A stretch of 64,000 nt of DNA, taken from positions 31,220-95,219 of the forward strand of contig DVHE01000043.1 of the NCBI GenBank assembly GCA_018712245.1, given 5' to 3'. This DNA is from Candidatus Avoscillospira avicola. GTDB taxonomy: Bacteria > Bacillota > Clostridia > Oscillospirales > Oscillospiraceae. A program made the position numbers and the translations under genes. Numbering within the stretch: position 1 is the stretch's first letter; each line of letters starts with the position of its first letter. Of this stretch, positions 44,040 to 52,563 are shown piece after piece. Under the pieces are notes generated by a model. That model was given only the letters and a program-made list of their open reading frames with translations. It searched no databases and was not told the origin of the DNA.

Positions 44040-45527
44040 ATGTTGGGAACTGCCGCAAATCTATACCGGGACATGGCGGAGCGCACCGGTGGAGATATTT
44101 ACATCGGCGTGGTGGGACCGGTTCGGACCGGGAAGTCCACCTTTGTCAAGCGGGTGATGGAAACGCTGGTGATCCCGCACATTGAAAACGTCTACCAGCG
44201 GGAGCGGGCCCGGGATGAGCTGCCCCAGAGCGGCTCTGGCAAGACGATCATGACAGCGGAACCGAAATTCGTCCCCGAGGACGCCGTGACCATTTCGCCG
44301 GACGGCACAGCCACGCTGTCGGTGCGGATGATCGACTCGGTGGGCTACCTGGTACCCGGGGCGGTGGGAGCCGACGAGGACGGGCAGCCCCGGATGGTGA
44401 CGACGCCATGGTACCCGGAGGCGCTCTCCATGAAGGAGGCGGCGGAACTGGGCACCAAGAAGATCATGGAGGATCACAGCACCATTGGCATCGTCGTCAC
44501 CACCGACGGCACCATCACCGATATCCCGCGGGAGGACTATGCGGAGGCCGAGGCCCGGGCCATCGCGGATATGCAGGCCACCGGAAAGCCGTTTTTAGTG
44601 CTGGTGAACTCCACCGCGCCCCAGGGAGAGGCAGCTCAGGCCCTGCGGCGGGAGCTGGAGGAGCGCTTCGGCGCGGCCTCCATGGCGGTTGACTGCCTGA
44701 CGCTGGGGGAGCAGGACATCCGGGAGATCCTGGCCGGGCTGCTCTACGCTTTCCCGGTCAAGGAGATCCAGGTGTTCCTGCCCCGCTGGCTGGACGCGCT
44801 GCCGGTGGAGCATCCCATCAAGCAGGAGCTGTACGAGGCCATGGCCCGGTGTGCCGGCAATATCGCAACCCTAAGCCAGGCCGAGCCGTCGCTGAGAGAA
44901 CTGACGGAGTTATCCACAGTGGAGGCTTTCCGCCTTCGGTCCATCGACCCAGGCACAGGCACGGTCTGCTGTGAGCTGGTGATCCCCGGGAGGCTCTTTT
45001 ATCAAATTCTCAGTGAGCGCTCCGGCTTTGCGGTGGAGAGCGACCGGGATTTGATGACGCTTTTGGAGGAACTCTCCCAGGTGAAGCACCGCTACGACAA
45101 GGTGGCCTCGGCGCTGGAGCAGGTGCAGGCCACAGGCTACGGCATCGTCATGCCTACCATGGAGGAGATGCATCTGGAGGAGCCGCAGATCGTCCGACGT
45201 GGCAACAACTACGGCGTGCGCCTCAAGGCCAGCGCCCCGTCCATCCATATGCTTCGGGCCGACATTGAGACGGAAATCAATCCCATCGTCGGAGACGAGA
45301 AGCAGTCGGAGGACCTGCTGCGGTATCTCCTCAGCGAATATGAAGGGGACGCCGAGAAGCTATGGGGCAGCAATATCTTCGGCAAATCCGTCTATGAGAT
45401 GGTCAGCGACGGCCTGGGGAGCAAGCTCCGGCGGATGCCGGAGGAGGCGCGCTATAAGCTCCAGGCGACGCTGAGCCGGATCATCAACGAGGGAAGCAGC
45501 GGCCTTTTGTGCATTATTTTTGCCTGA
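44040..45527 (+). CDS. spoIVA: Stage IV sporulation protein A (SpoIVA)
   Basis: SpoIVA is an ATPase that polymerises on the forespore membrane as the base of the spore coat. The 495-aa protein is almost the same length as the B. subtilis protein (492). Walker A is GPVRTGKS (26-33), and MIDSVGYLVPGA is the family's Walker B-like stretch. The hydrophobic C-terminus (LLCIIFA) is the type needed for membrane anchoring. ATG at 44040 is placed by GGAGGAG 5 nt upstream. Confidence 0.97.
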   Translation: MLGTAANLYRDMAERTGGDIYIGVVGPVRTGKSTFVKRVMETLVIPHIENVYQRERARDELPQSGSGKTIMTAEPKFVPEDAVTISPDGTATLSVRMIDSVGYLVPGAVGADEDGQPRMVTTPWYPEALSMKEAAELGTKKIMEDHSTIGIVVTTDGTITDIPREDYAEAEARAIADMQATGKPFLVLVNSTAPQGEAAQALRRELEERFGAASMAVDCLTLGEQDIREILAGLLYAFPVKEIQVFLPRWLDALPVEHPIKQELYEAMARCAGNIATLSQAEPSLRELTELSTVEAFRLRSIDPGTGTVCCELVIPGRLFYQILSERSGFAVESDRDLMTLLEELSQVKHRYDKVASALEQVQATGYGIVMPTMEEMHLEEPQIVRRGNNYGVRLKASAPSIHMLRADIETEINPIVGDEKQSEDLLRYLLSEYEGDAEKLWGSNIFGKSVYEMVSDGLGSKLRRMPEEARYKLQATLSRIINEGSSGLLCIIFA

Positions 45528-45540
45528 AACGTGGAATATA

Positions 45541-45588
45541 ACAGCGGACCCGATGCAGAATTTTGGTATTCTGTATCGGGTCCGCTGT
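45541..45588 (+). terminator. Long hairpin after spoIVA
   Basis: Two 21-nt arms (45541-45561 and 45568-45588) pair fully apart from one G-T, around a TTTGGT loop. It lies 13 nt after the spoIVA stop. The T-tract is weak, but the stem is long enough to end or protect the message. Confidence 0.7.
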
Positions 45589-45600
45589 CGATTTGGGCGC

Positions 45601-45624
45601 AAAAAAAGCACGCCTTTTGCGTGC
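45601..45624 (-). terminator. Minus-strand terminator after the 6S-like RNA
   Basis: On the minus strand GCACGC and GCGTGC form a 6-bp stem with an AAAAG loop, followed by seven T (45607-45601). It closes the minus-strand transcript carrying the 6S-like RNA. Confidence 0.85.
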
Positions 45625-45635
45625 GAAAATAGTAG

Positions 45636-45840
45636 AAAAATTCCCCGCTTCGGCCGTGCGAACCCAATTATAACCTGCACAAGAAGGCAGGTGGGTTGCC
45701 GCTCGCTGCGTTCACTGCTCCCAGCGTCCACCGCCAGTCGAGGCTGGGGCGGGAGGTCTGCAATCCCGCAGAGAAGTCGAACATCCCTTAAAAGAAATGT
45801 GGGTTTAAGTGGGCCCGTCACGCACCAAGCAGGGAACTTT
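45636..45840 (-). ncRNA. ssrS: Probable 6S RNA
   Basis: No protein frame fits these 200 nt between the DUF1292 stop and a strong minus-strand terminator. On the minus strand the two ends pair: GTTCCCTGCTTGG (45837-45825) with CCGAAGCGGGGAA (45653-45641), using G-T pairs and one bulge. Next GTGCG pairs with CGCAC. A large bubble follows, whose 3' side holds the CCTGC/GCAGG hairpin (45674-45691) and TATAAT. The middle is a long irregular rod (CTCTGCG with CGCAG-CG-AG, CTCCC with GGGAG). This closed-stem, bubble and rod layout at about 200 nt is that of 6S RNA, the sigma-A holoenzyme decoy. It is called from structure only. Confidence 0.6.
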
Positions 45841-46133
45841 TATTCTGCGTCTTCGTCGGTATCTTCGTCGGAATAAAGCTCTTGCATCATCACATCGTAG
45901 ACATGCTCCAGCTCGGCTTCATCCTCGATGGCGCAGAGAATTTCTTCTCCCGCCTCCTCCACCACCTTGAGGATGGTCACTTCCAGATCCTCCTGGCTGT
46001 CGTCGGTTTCTGCGGGAACCAGCGCGTAATACTCCGACCCGTCGATCTCCATGACTGCCAGGACTTCCAGTACATATTCCACACCATCTTCATCGGTGAT
46101 GGTGATGATATCGTCACCAAATTGTTCGCTCAT
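45840..46133 (-). CDS. DUF1292 family protein (YrzB-like)
   Basis: This is a 97-aa, very acidic soluble protein: DIITITDEDGVEYVLEVLAV, then SEYYALVPAETD and a C-terminal run of Asp/Glu ending DEDTDEDAE. DUF1292 proteins are common in Firmicutes, usually near alaS and ruvX, with unknown function. ATG at 46131-46133 is chosen over one 4 codons upstream because GGAGGT precedes it. It has its own promoter (46161-46189), and the 6S-like RNA starts at its stop codon. Confidence 0.88.
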   Translation of the reverse strand: MSEQFGDDIITITDEDGVEYVLEVLAVMEIDGSEYYALVPAETDDSQEDLEVTILKVVEEAGEEILCAIEDEAELEHVYDVMMQELYSDEDTDEDAE

Positions 46134-46160
46134 GGCTACCTCCAACCTTAGGTTACTTTC

Positions 46161-46189
46161 ATTTTAACCTGTAGGCAGGAGAAAATCAA
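46161..46189 (-). promoter_or_regulatory. Promoter of the DUF1292 gene
   Basis: On the minus strand TTGATT (46184-46189) and TAAAAT (46161-46166) are spaced 17 bp, 28 nt before the start codon. Confidence 0.75.
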
Positions 46190-46207
46190 GAGAAATTTCC
46201 CGTCCGT

Positions 46208-46438
46208 TCAAGAGCAAAAATCTTCCATCGCCTCCGTCACTGCCGGGCGCGTCTCCAGGGGGATGCCCTGGGTCAGCAGCGCCTGATCGTCCGGGGGCAG
46301 GGAAGAAAGGGGGGTGTCTGTGATCTCCCAGTGGGCGGTTTCCCGGTCATAGAGCGCCACATAGCCGTCTTTCACCGTCAGGAGAAAGGGCGTCAGGCAG
46401 AACAGCAAGGCCAGAAGCGCGGAGGTTTGTTTATTCAT
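46208..46438 (-). CDS. Small exported protein, BofC-C-like
   Basis: This 76-aa protein has an N-terminal hydrophobic segment (residues 5-22, TSALLALLFCLTPFLLTV) that may be a signal peptide or anchor. About 50 residues follow with YVALYDRE, DTPLSSLPPDDQALL and a C-terminal MEDFCS. The pattern resembles the C-terminal domain of BofC-type forespore proteins, but the resemblance is weak and function is unknown. The ribosome site (GGTGAT) is modest. It is divergent from the PBP gene. Confidence 0.6.
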   Translation of the reverse strand: MNKQTSALLALLFCLTPFLLTVKDGYVALYDRETAHWEITDTPLSSLPPDDQALLTQGIPLETRPAVTEAMEDFCS

Positions 46439-46530
46439 ATCGCATCACCGGTCTTAGGATGTCTCAATTACGGGCTTTCATACCTTCTGGGCAGGCAGAA
46501 AAAAAGAATGTGGATATTGAGAGGGAGCTG

Positions 46531-46539
46531 TGCTATAAT
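46531..46539 (+). promoter_or_regulatory. Extended -10 promoter of the PBP gene
   Basis: TGCTATAAT (TG at 46531-46532, TATAAT at 46534-46539) is a perfect extended -10. The -35 position (TGGATA) is weak, as is usual for this class. Confidence 0.7.
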
Positions 46540-46600
46540 ACAGAAATACTATGGGTATCTATGCGATATGATACGTGGCGATTGACACGGAGGTGCAATT

Positions 46601-49111
46601 ATGGCAAAATGGCAAAAAAACCCAGATCAGGAGGGGCGGCAGCCTTCCCGGGCCCGGCGTGTCTGGGGCTGGATCGGGAAGATCTTCGGCACGCTGCTGC
46701 TCACGGGCTTTTTGGCGTTGCTGATCTTCGCCTGTATCTTTGCGGTGTATATCAAAAACGATCTCTCCCAGCAGATGGACTTTTCGGTGGAGGGCTTTGC
46801 CCTGGACCAGACCTCGGTCATCTACTATCAGGACCGGGAGACCGGGGAGTGGAAGGAGCTGAAAAAGCTCTACGAAAGCGAGAACCGCGTCTGGGTGGGG
46901 ATCGAGGACATTCCGACCAATCTGAAAAACGCCTGTATTGCCATTGAGGACAAGCGTTTCCTTGACCACGACGGTGTGGATTGGCTGCGGACCATCAGGG
47001 CAAGCCTCAATATGTTCTTCGGCAGCCAGACGCCCTACGGCGCTTCCACCATCACGCAGCAGCTGATCAAAAACCTCACCCACGAGGATGAGGTGACGGT
47101 GCGCCGCAAGCTGGTGGAGATTTTCCGCGCGCTGGACTATGAAAAAGACCACTCCAAGGACGATATCCTGGAGGCGTACCTCAATATTATCCCCCTGGGT
47201 GAGGGCTGCTACGGCGTGCAGGCCGCGGCGGAGGTCTACTTCGGCAAGGATGTGGAGGACCTCTCCCTGGCCGAGTGTGCCTCGCTGATCGGCATCACCA
47301 ACAACCCCTCCCGGTACGATCCCTACATCAATCCCGAAGCCAATAAAGAGCGCCAGGAACTGATTTTGGGGGAGATGCTGGATCAGGGCTATATCAGCCA
47401 GTCGGAGTACGACGCGGCGGTGGCCGAGGAGCTGATCCTCAACAACACCAGCGGCGAGGACGACGGCTCCGGGGTGTATTTCACCTATTTTGAAGATCAG
47501 GTTATCAACGAAGTGGTGCGCGACCTGATGGAGAAGACCGGCTACGAGTATTCCATTGCCTTGAAAATGCTCCAGACCGGCGGCTATAAGATCTACTGCA
47601 CCATCGACCCGGAGGTCCAAGCCCAGGTGGACCAGATCTACGAGGACCTCTCCAACATCCCCGAGACGGCCAGCAGCCAGCAGCTCCAGTCCGCCATCGT
47701 GGTGACGGACAACGAAACCGGCGATGTGGTGGCGCTGGCCGGCGGTGTGGGCGAGAAGGTGGGCAGCCTGATTCTCAACCGGGCCACCCAGAGCTACCTC
47801 TCGCCCGGCTCCACCATCAAGCCCCTGTCGGTCTTTGCGCCGGCCCTGGAGATGGGCCTGATTACCCCGTCTTCCGTCTATGACGATACGCCTTACCAAT
47901 TCACGGACACCGCCTCCTGGCCCAAGAACTCCGATTCGACCTACCGCGGCCTGGTTTCCATCAATGACGCCATGTGCTATTCCCTGAACACCGTGGCCGT
48001 GAAGCTGGTGGCGGAGATGGGCGCGGAGACATCCTTCAACTTTGCCCGGGATAAGATGGGCCTCACCACGCTGGTTTCGGAGTATGAGACCGCCAGCGGC
48101 ACGGTCCTCTCCGACATCGACCTGGCGCCCCTGGCCATGGGCGGCCTGACGCAGGGCGTCACCGTGCGGGATATGGCCGAGGCCTATACCGCCTTCCCCA
48201 ACAACGGCCTTTACCGCGAGGGCAGAACGTATACCCGCGTCCTGGACGCCAACGACAAGGTGGTCCTGGACAACACCCAGGATTCCTGGGTGGCCATGAG
48301 CCAGAAGACGGCCTGGTATTCCACGTATATGATGATGAACACCGTGGCCTACGGCACCGGCACCGGCGCGCAGCTGAGCAATATGCAGGTGGCGGGCAAG
48401 ACCGGCACCACCACCAGCGACTATGACCGCTGGTTTGCCGGCTATACGCCGTACTATTCGGCGGTGGTCTGGTGCGGCTATGACGACCCGGAGGAAGTGG
48501 TCCTGACCGATACCACAGAAAACCCGGCGGTCTCCCTGTGGCAGAAGGTGATGGAGGGCATCCACGCGGACCTGCCGTACGCGGAGTTCGACAAGCCCAC
48601 CGATGTGGTGACGCTGGAGTACTGCCGCGACAGCGGCCTTCTGGCGACGGAGGCCTGCCGCAGCGATCCGAGAGGCGACAGAACCGTCTCCGGGGAGCTG
48701 TTCCTGGAGGATGCGCCCACCGAGAACTGCAACGTCCACGCGATGGTGGATATCTGCGGCGCCTCGGACCATGTGGCCAACGAATACTGCGCCCAGGTGC
48801 CGGGCAACCACATCTATCAGGTAGGCCTGCTGGACATCGAACGGGGCTTCCCCACCTCCGGCATCGTGGTGGAGGACCAGGGATATGTATACGCCTCCAA
48901 GCCGCTGCCCGTGGGCTACTACGATCCTGTCTCGCCCATGGTGGACTCCATCAATCTGGAGTGCTACATCCACTCCGCGGATGATATCCCCAAGGAAGAG
49001 GAGGAAGAAGAAACGGACAATCCGGAAGACGGCGGGAATCAGGGAACCGACCAGGATTTCAACTGGGGCGATTTCATCGACGGCATTCTCAACAGCGGCA
49101 GCAACGGATAA
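46601..49111 (+). CDS. Class A penicillin-binding protein (PBP1A type)
   Basis: This bifunctional enzyme polymerises and crosslinks peptidoglycan outside the membrane. The 836-aa protein has a basic cytoplasmic start and one membrane helix (about 28-50). The GT51 glycosyltransferase domain has the catalytic AIEDKRFLDHDGVD near 115 and TITQQLIKN. The transpeptidase has SxxK as STIK (near 403), SLN in CYSLNTVAVK, and KTGT near 600. The acidic, Glu-rich tail is low complexity. ATG at 46601 follows GGAGG. Confidence 0.97.
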   Translation: MAKWQKNPDQEGRQPSRARRVWGWIGKIFGTLLLTGFLALLIFACIFAVYIKNDLSQQMDFSVEGFALDQTSVIYYQDRETGEWKELKKLYESENRVWVGIEDIPTNLKNACIAIEDKRFLDHDGVDWLRTIRASLNMFFGSQTPYGASTITQQLIKNLTHEDEVTVRRKLVEIFRALDYEKDHSKDDILEAYLNIIPLGEGCYGVQAAAEVYFGKDVEDLSLAECASLIGITNNPSRYDPYINPEANKERQELILGEMLDQGYISQSEYDAAVAEELILNNTSGEDDGSGVYFTYFEDQVINEVVRDLMEKTGYEYSIALKMLQTGGYKIYCTIDPEVQAQVDQIYEDLSNIPETASSQQLQSAIVVTDNETGDVVALAGGVGEKVGSLILNRATQSYLSPGSTIKPLSVFAPALEMGLITPSSVYDDTPYQFTDTASWPKNSDSTYRGLVSINDAMCYSLNTVAVKLVAEMGAETSFNFARDKMGLTTLVSEYETASGTVLSDIDLAPLAMGGLTQGVTVRDMAEAYTAFPNNGLYREGRTYTRVLDANDKVVLDNTQDSWVAMSQKTAWYSTYMMMNTVAYGTGTGAQLSNMQVAGKTGTTTSDYDRWFAGYTPYYSAVVWCGYDDPEEVVLTDTTENPAVSLWQKVMEGIHADLPYAEFDKPTDVVTLEYCRDSGLLATEACRSDPRGDRTVSGELFLEDAPTENCNVHAMVDICGASDHVANEYCAQVPGNHIYQVGLLDIERGFPTSGIVVEDQGYVYASKPLPVGYYDPVSPMVDSINLECYIHSADDIPKEEEEEETDNPEDGGNQGTDQDFNWGDFIDGILNSGSNG

Positions 49112-49126
49112 CGACGGGAGAGAACT

Positions 49127-50011
49127 ATGTGGATCGCGGATCAATGGAAAGATTATGAGGTCATTGATACCTCCAACGGGGAAAAGCTGGAGCGCTGGGG
49201 GAAATACACCCTGGTGCGGCCGGATCCCCAGGTGATTTGGAATACGCCCCGGGAGGACCGGCGCTGGCGCAGCTACGACGGGCGCTACGCCCGTTCCTCC
49301 AGCGGCGGCGGCAAGTGGTCGGAGAACCGCCTGCCGGAGCGGTGGGAGATTCAGTACGGCCCGCTGCGGTTTTACGTCAAGCCCATGAACTTCAAGCACA
49401 CGGGCATTTTCCCGGAGCAGGCCGTCAACTGGGATTTTGAAATGGAGCAGATTCGCCGGGCTGGCCGGCCCGTCTCGGTCCTCAACCTTTTTGCCTATAC
49501 CGGCGGCGCTACTCTGGCCGCCGCAGCTGCTGGCGCCACGGTGTGCCACGTGGACGCGGCCCGGGGGATGGTGTCCTGGGCCAGGGAAAACGCCCGGGCC
49601 TCCGGCCTGGAGGCGGCGCCGATCCGCTGGATCGTGGACGACTGCGCCAAGTTTGTGGAGCGGGAGATCAAGCGGGGCCGGCGGTACGACGCCATCATCA
49701 TGGACCCGCCGTCCTATGGCCGCGGCCCCTCCGGGGAGATATGGAAGCTGGAGAAGGACCTCTATCCCTTTTTGCAGATGGTCTCCGGCGTCCTCTCGGA
49801 GGACCCGCTCTTTGTACTTGTCAATTCTTATACCACGGGCCTCGCGCCCTCGGTGCTGGGCTATATGCTCGACACCCTTCTGACCAAGCGCTATGGCGGC
49901 CACACCGAATGCCAGGAGCTGGGACTGCCTGTCACCGTCAGCGGTCTGACGCTGCCCTGCGGCAGCACCGGCCGGTGGATGCGCGCCGAGAGAGAGGATT
50001 TACATCGATGA
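49127..50011 (+). CDS. Class I SAM-dependent methyltransferase (RlmI/RlmK-like)
   Basis: This 294-aa protein has a short N-terminal part and then a Rossmann methyltransferase. The SAM-binding motif I is VLNLFAYTGGATLAAA and motif IV is IIMDPPSYGRGPSG, an N/D-PP-Y/F type active site. It resembles the C-terminal half of rRNA cytosine methyltransferases but lacks their PUA domain. The target base is unknown. It overlaps ecfA1 by 4 nt. Confidence 0.88.
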   Translation: MWIADQWKDYEVIDTSNGEKLERWGKYTLVRPDPQVIWNTPREDRRWRSYDGRYARSSSGGGKWSENRLPERWEIQYGPLRFYVKPMNFKHTGIFPEQAVNWDFEMEQIRRAGRPVSVLNLFAYTGGATLAAAAAGATVCHVDAARGMVSWARENARASGLEAAPIRWIVDDCAKFVEREIKRGRRYDAIIMDPPSYGRGPSGEIWKLEKDLYPFLQMVSGVLSEDPLFVLVNSYTTGLAPSVLGYMLDTLLTKRYGGHTECQELGLPVTVSGLTLPCGSTGRWMRAEREDLHR

Positions 50012-50865
50012 GGGAATCTTGCGCAATTTCTGTAGAACAGCTCACCTATGACTATCCCGGCTCGGAGGATACCCCCGCCATCCAGGTCTTTGAAGGACTG
50101 GATCTGGAGGTGGAGGAGGGGAGCTTTGTGGCGGTGCTGGGCCACAACGGCTGCGGCAAATCCACCCTGGCCAAGCACTTCAACGCCATCTTGCTGCCCA
50201 CCGGCGGCAGCGTCCATGTCTATGGGCTGGATACCCGCGATGAAGCGCTGCTGCTTCAAATCCGCCAGAAGGTGGGCATGGTGTTCCAGAATCCCGATAA
50301 CCAGATCGTCTCCAACGTCGTGGAGGAGGACGTGGCCTTCGCGCCGGAGAACTTGGGCGTGCCCCCGGAGAAAATTCGCCGCAGGGTGGACGAGGCGCTG
50401 CAATTGGTGGGGATGTACCAGTATCGGGAGCACGCGCCCCATCTGCTGTCCGGCGGACAGAAGCAGCGGATCGCCATCGCCGGCATCATCGCCATGCGGC
50501 CCAAGTGCATCGTGCTGGACGAGCCGACGGCCATGCTGGATCCCCAGGGCCGCAAGGAGGTTCTGGCCACCATCTCCAGGCTGAACAAAGAGAATCAGAT
50601 TACCGTGGTGCTGATTACCCACCATATGCCCGAGGCCTGCCTGGCAGGACGGGTGGTGGTGATGTCGGACGGCGGCATCATCGCCGACGGCACGCCCAAG
50701 GAGGTATTCAGCCAGGTGGAACTTTTGCGGGCCGCCGGGCTGACCGTCCCGGAGACCACCATGCTCCTCTACGAGCTGCGCAAAGAGGGGTATAACCTGC
50801 CCCTCAGCGCGCTCTCGGTGGAGGAGTGCGCGCAGACACTCCGCGCCTTTTTGGCGGAGGCCTGA
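50008..50865 (+). CDS. ecfA1: ECF transporter ATPase EcfA1
   Basis: This is one of two ATPases of the energy-coupling factor module, which powers vitamin and metal uptake with various substrate-binding S proteins. It is 285 aa from ATG at 50008, overlapping the methyltransferase stop. Walker A is GHNGCGKS (45-52), then FQNPDNQIV (the ECF Q-loop), LLSGGQKQR and Walker B CIVLDEPTAMLD. The frame is open far upstream in the shadow of the previous gene. ecfA2, ecfT and truA follow in the usual order. Confidence 0.95.
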   Translation: MRESCAISVEQLTYDYPGSEDTPAIQVFEGLDLEVEEGSFVAVLGHNGCGKSTLAKHFNAILLPTGGSVHVYGLDTRDEALLLQIRQKVGMVFQNPDNQIVSNVVEEDVAFAPENLGVPPEKIRRRVDEALQLVGMYQYREHAPHLLSGGQKQRIAIAGIIAMRPKCIVLDEPTAMLDPQGRKEVLATISRLNKENQITVVLITHHMPEACLAGRVVVMSDGGIIADGTPKEVFSQVELLRAAGLTVPETTMLLYELRKEGYNLPLSALSVEECAQTLRAFLAEA

Positions 50866-50888
50866 CCGACGATTTGGAGGAAGAAACT

Positions 50889-51746
50889 TTGACCCCGATC
50901 TTAGAAACGAGAAACCTCACCCATACCTACGGCGCGGGGACGCCCTTTCAGAGCGACGCCTTGCAAAATGTCAACCTCTCCATCGAGCGGGGAGAATTCG
51001 TGGGCATCATCGGCCACACCGGGTCGGGGAAGTCCACCTTGATCCAGCATCTCAACGGCCTTCTGAAGCCGACCGCCGGGGAGATTTTGCTGGACGGCCG
51101 CGATATCTGGAGCGACAAGAAGTTCACCCGGGAGACCCGCTTCCGGGTGGGATTGGTGTTTCAATACCCGGAATATCAGCTTTTTGAGGAGACGGTCTAC
51201 AAAGACATCGCCTTTGGACCCCATAACATGGGCCTTTCCGCGCAGGAGATCGACCTCCGCGTCCGCAAGGCGGCCGGGTTTGTGGGCATTCCTGAGGAGA
51301 ACCTGGAAAAATCCCCCTTTGAGCTGTCCGGCGGGCAGAAGCGCCGGGTGGCCATCGCCGGCGTTATCGCCATGGAGCCGGACGTCCTGATTCTGGACGA
51401 GCCCACGGCGGGGCTGGATCCGGTGGGGCGGGAGGGGATTCTCGCCAATATCCGCGACTATCAAAAGAGCCAGAACGCCACGGTGGTGATGGTCAGCCAC
51501 AGTATGGAGGAAATCGCCTCCAATGTCAGCCGCCTCATTGTAATGAACCACGGCAAGGTGGCCATGACCGGCACGCCCCGGGAGGTGTTCAGCCATTCTA
51601 AGGAGCTGATTTCCATGGGGCTGGACATCCCGCAGATCACCCGGGTGTTCCTCCGGCTGCGGGATATGGGCCTGGGTGTGGACACCTCTGTCTACACGGT
51701 GGAGCAGGCGAAGGAAGCGCTGCTGGCCATGCGGGGAGGAACGTGA
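50889..51746 (+). CDS. ecfA2: ECF transporter ATPase EcfA2
   Basis: The second ECF ATPase, 285 aa. Walker A is GHTGSGKS (42-49), followed by FQYPEYQLFEETV, LSGGQKRR and Walker B LILDEPTAGLD. The start is TTG at 50889, with GGAGGA 7 nt upstream. In-frame codons further up have no ribosome site. It pairs with EcfA1 and sits on the coupling helices of EcfT. Confidence 0.95.
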   Translation: MTPILETRNLTHTYGAGTPFQSDALQNVNLSIERGEFVGIIGHTGSGKSTLIQHLNGLLKPTAGEILLDGRDIWSDKKFTRETRFRVGLVFQYPEYQLFEETVYKDIAFGPHNMGLSAQEIDLRVRKAAGFVGIPEENLEKSPFELSGGQKRRVAIAGVIAMEPDVLILDEPTAGLDPVGREGILANIRDYQKSQNATVVMVSHSMEEIASNVSRLIVMNHGKVAMTGTPREVFSHSKELISMGLDIPQITRVFLRLRDMGLGVDTSVYTVEQAKEALLAMRGGT

Positions 51747-51747
51747 T

Positions 51748-52551
51748 ATGCTGAAAGACATCACCCTGGGCCAGTATTTCCCGGGGAATACCCCCATCCA
51801 CCGGCTGGACCCCCGCACCAAGCTCATCTGGGTGGTCCTCTATATCGTCGCGCTGTTCAGCGCCCAGTGGCTTCTGACCTACGGCCTGGTGCTGGGGCTT
51901 CTGATCGCGGTGGTGGCGCTTTCCAAAATTCAGTTCAAGGTGATCCTCAAGAGCATGAAGCCGCTGCTCTTTATCATTTTGCTGACAGGCCTTCTCAACC
52001 TTTTTTACACCCAGGGGACGCCGCTGGTGTCCTTTTGGATATTCACCATCACGCGGGAGGGCATTTTCAGCGCCGTATTCATGGTGCTGCGCATCTCCAT
52101 GCTGATCACCGGCACCTTTATGCTGACCTATACCACCTCGCCCATCGCCCTGACCGACGGGCTGGAGCGGCTGCTGGGTCCGCTGAAAAAGATCAAGGTA
52201 CCGGTCCACGAACTGACGATGATGATGTGTATCGCCCTGCGGTTCATCCCTACGCTGATCGAGGAGACCGACAAGATCATCAGCGCCCAGAAGGCCCGGG
52301 GCGCCGACTTTGAAACCGGCAGCATCTTCTCCCGGGCCAAGGCGCTGATCCCCATTCTGGTGCCGCTGTTCATCAGCTCCTTCCGCCGGGCCGACGAGCT
52401 GGCCGTGGCCATGGAGTGCCGCTGTTACCACGGCGGCGAAGGGCGCACGCGGCTCAAAGAGCTCTCTTACCGGCGGGTGGACTACATCGTCCTAATCGGC
52501 GGGCTTCTCTTCGTGGCGGGGATCATCGTGCTGGCGAACCTGGGGCTGTGA
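51748..52551 (+). CDS. ecfT: ECF transporter transmembrane protein EcfT
   Basis: EcfT is the shared membrane scaffold of the ECF module. The 267-aa protein has about five to six membrane helices and the family start YFPGNTPIHRLDPRTKL. One ATPase-coupling motif is visible (AQKARGADF, the first A-R-G type helix), with ECRCYHGGEGRTR near the C-terminus. ATG at 51748 is 1 nt after the ecfA2 stop. S-component genes are not in the window. Confidence 0.95.
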   Translation: MLKDITLGQYFPGNTPIHRLDPRTKLIWVVLYIVALFSAQWLLTYGLVLGLLIAVVALSKIQFKVILKSMKPLLFIILLTGLLNLFYTQGTPLVSFWIFTITREGIFSAVFMVLRISMLITGTFMLTYTTSPIALTDGLERLLGPLKKIKVPVHELTMMMCIALRFIPTLIEETDKIISAQKARGADFETGSIFSRAKALIPILVPLFISSFRRADELAVAMECRCYHGGEGRTRLKELSYRRVDYIVLIGGLLFVAGIIVLANLGL

Positions 52552-52563
52552 GGGAGGCTTTCC

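Noticed and set aside
46559..49903. A 1114-codon open frame on the minus strand opposite the PBP gene
   Set aside because: It is antisense to a PBP with all catalytic motifs and to a methyltransferase. Such long mirror frames are common at this GC content.
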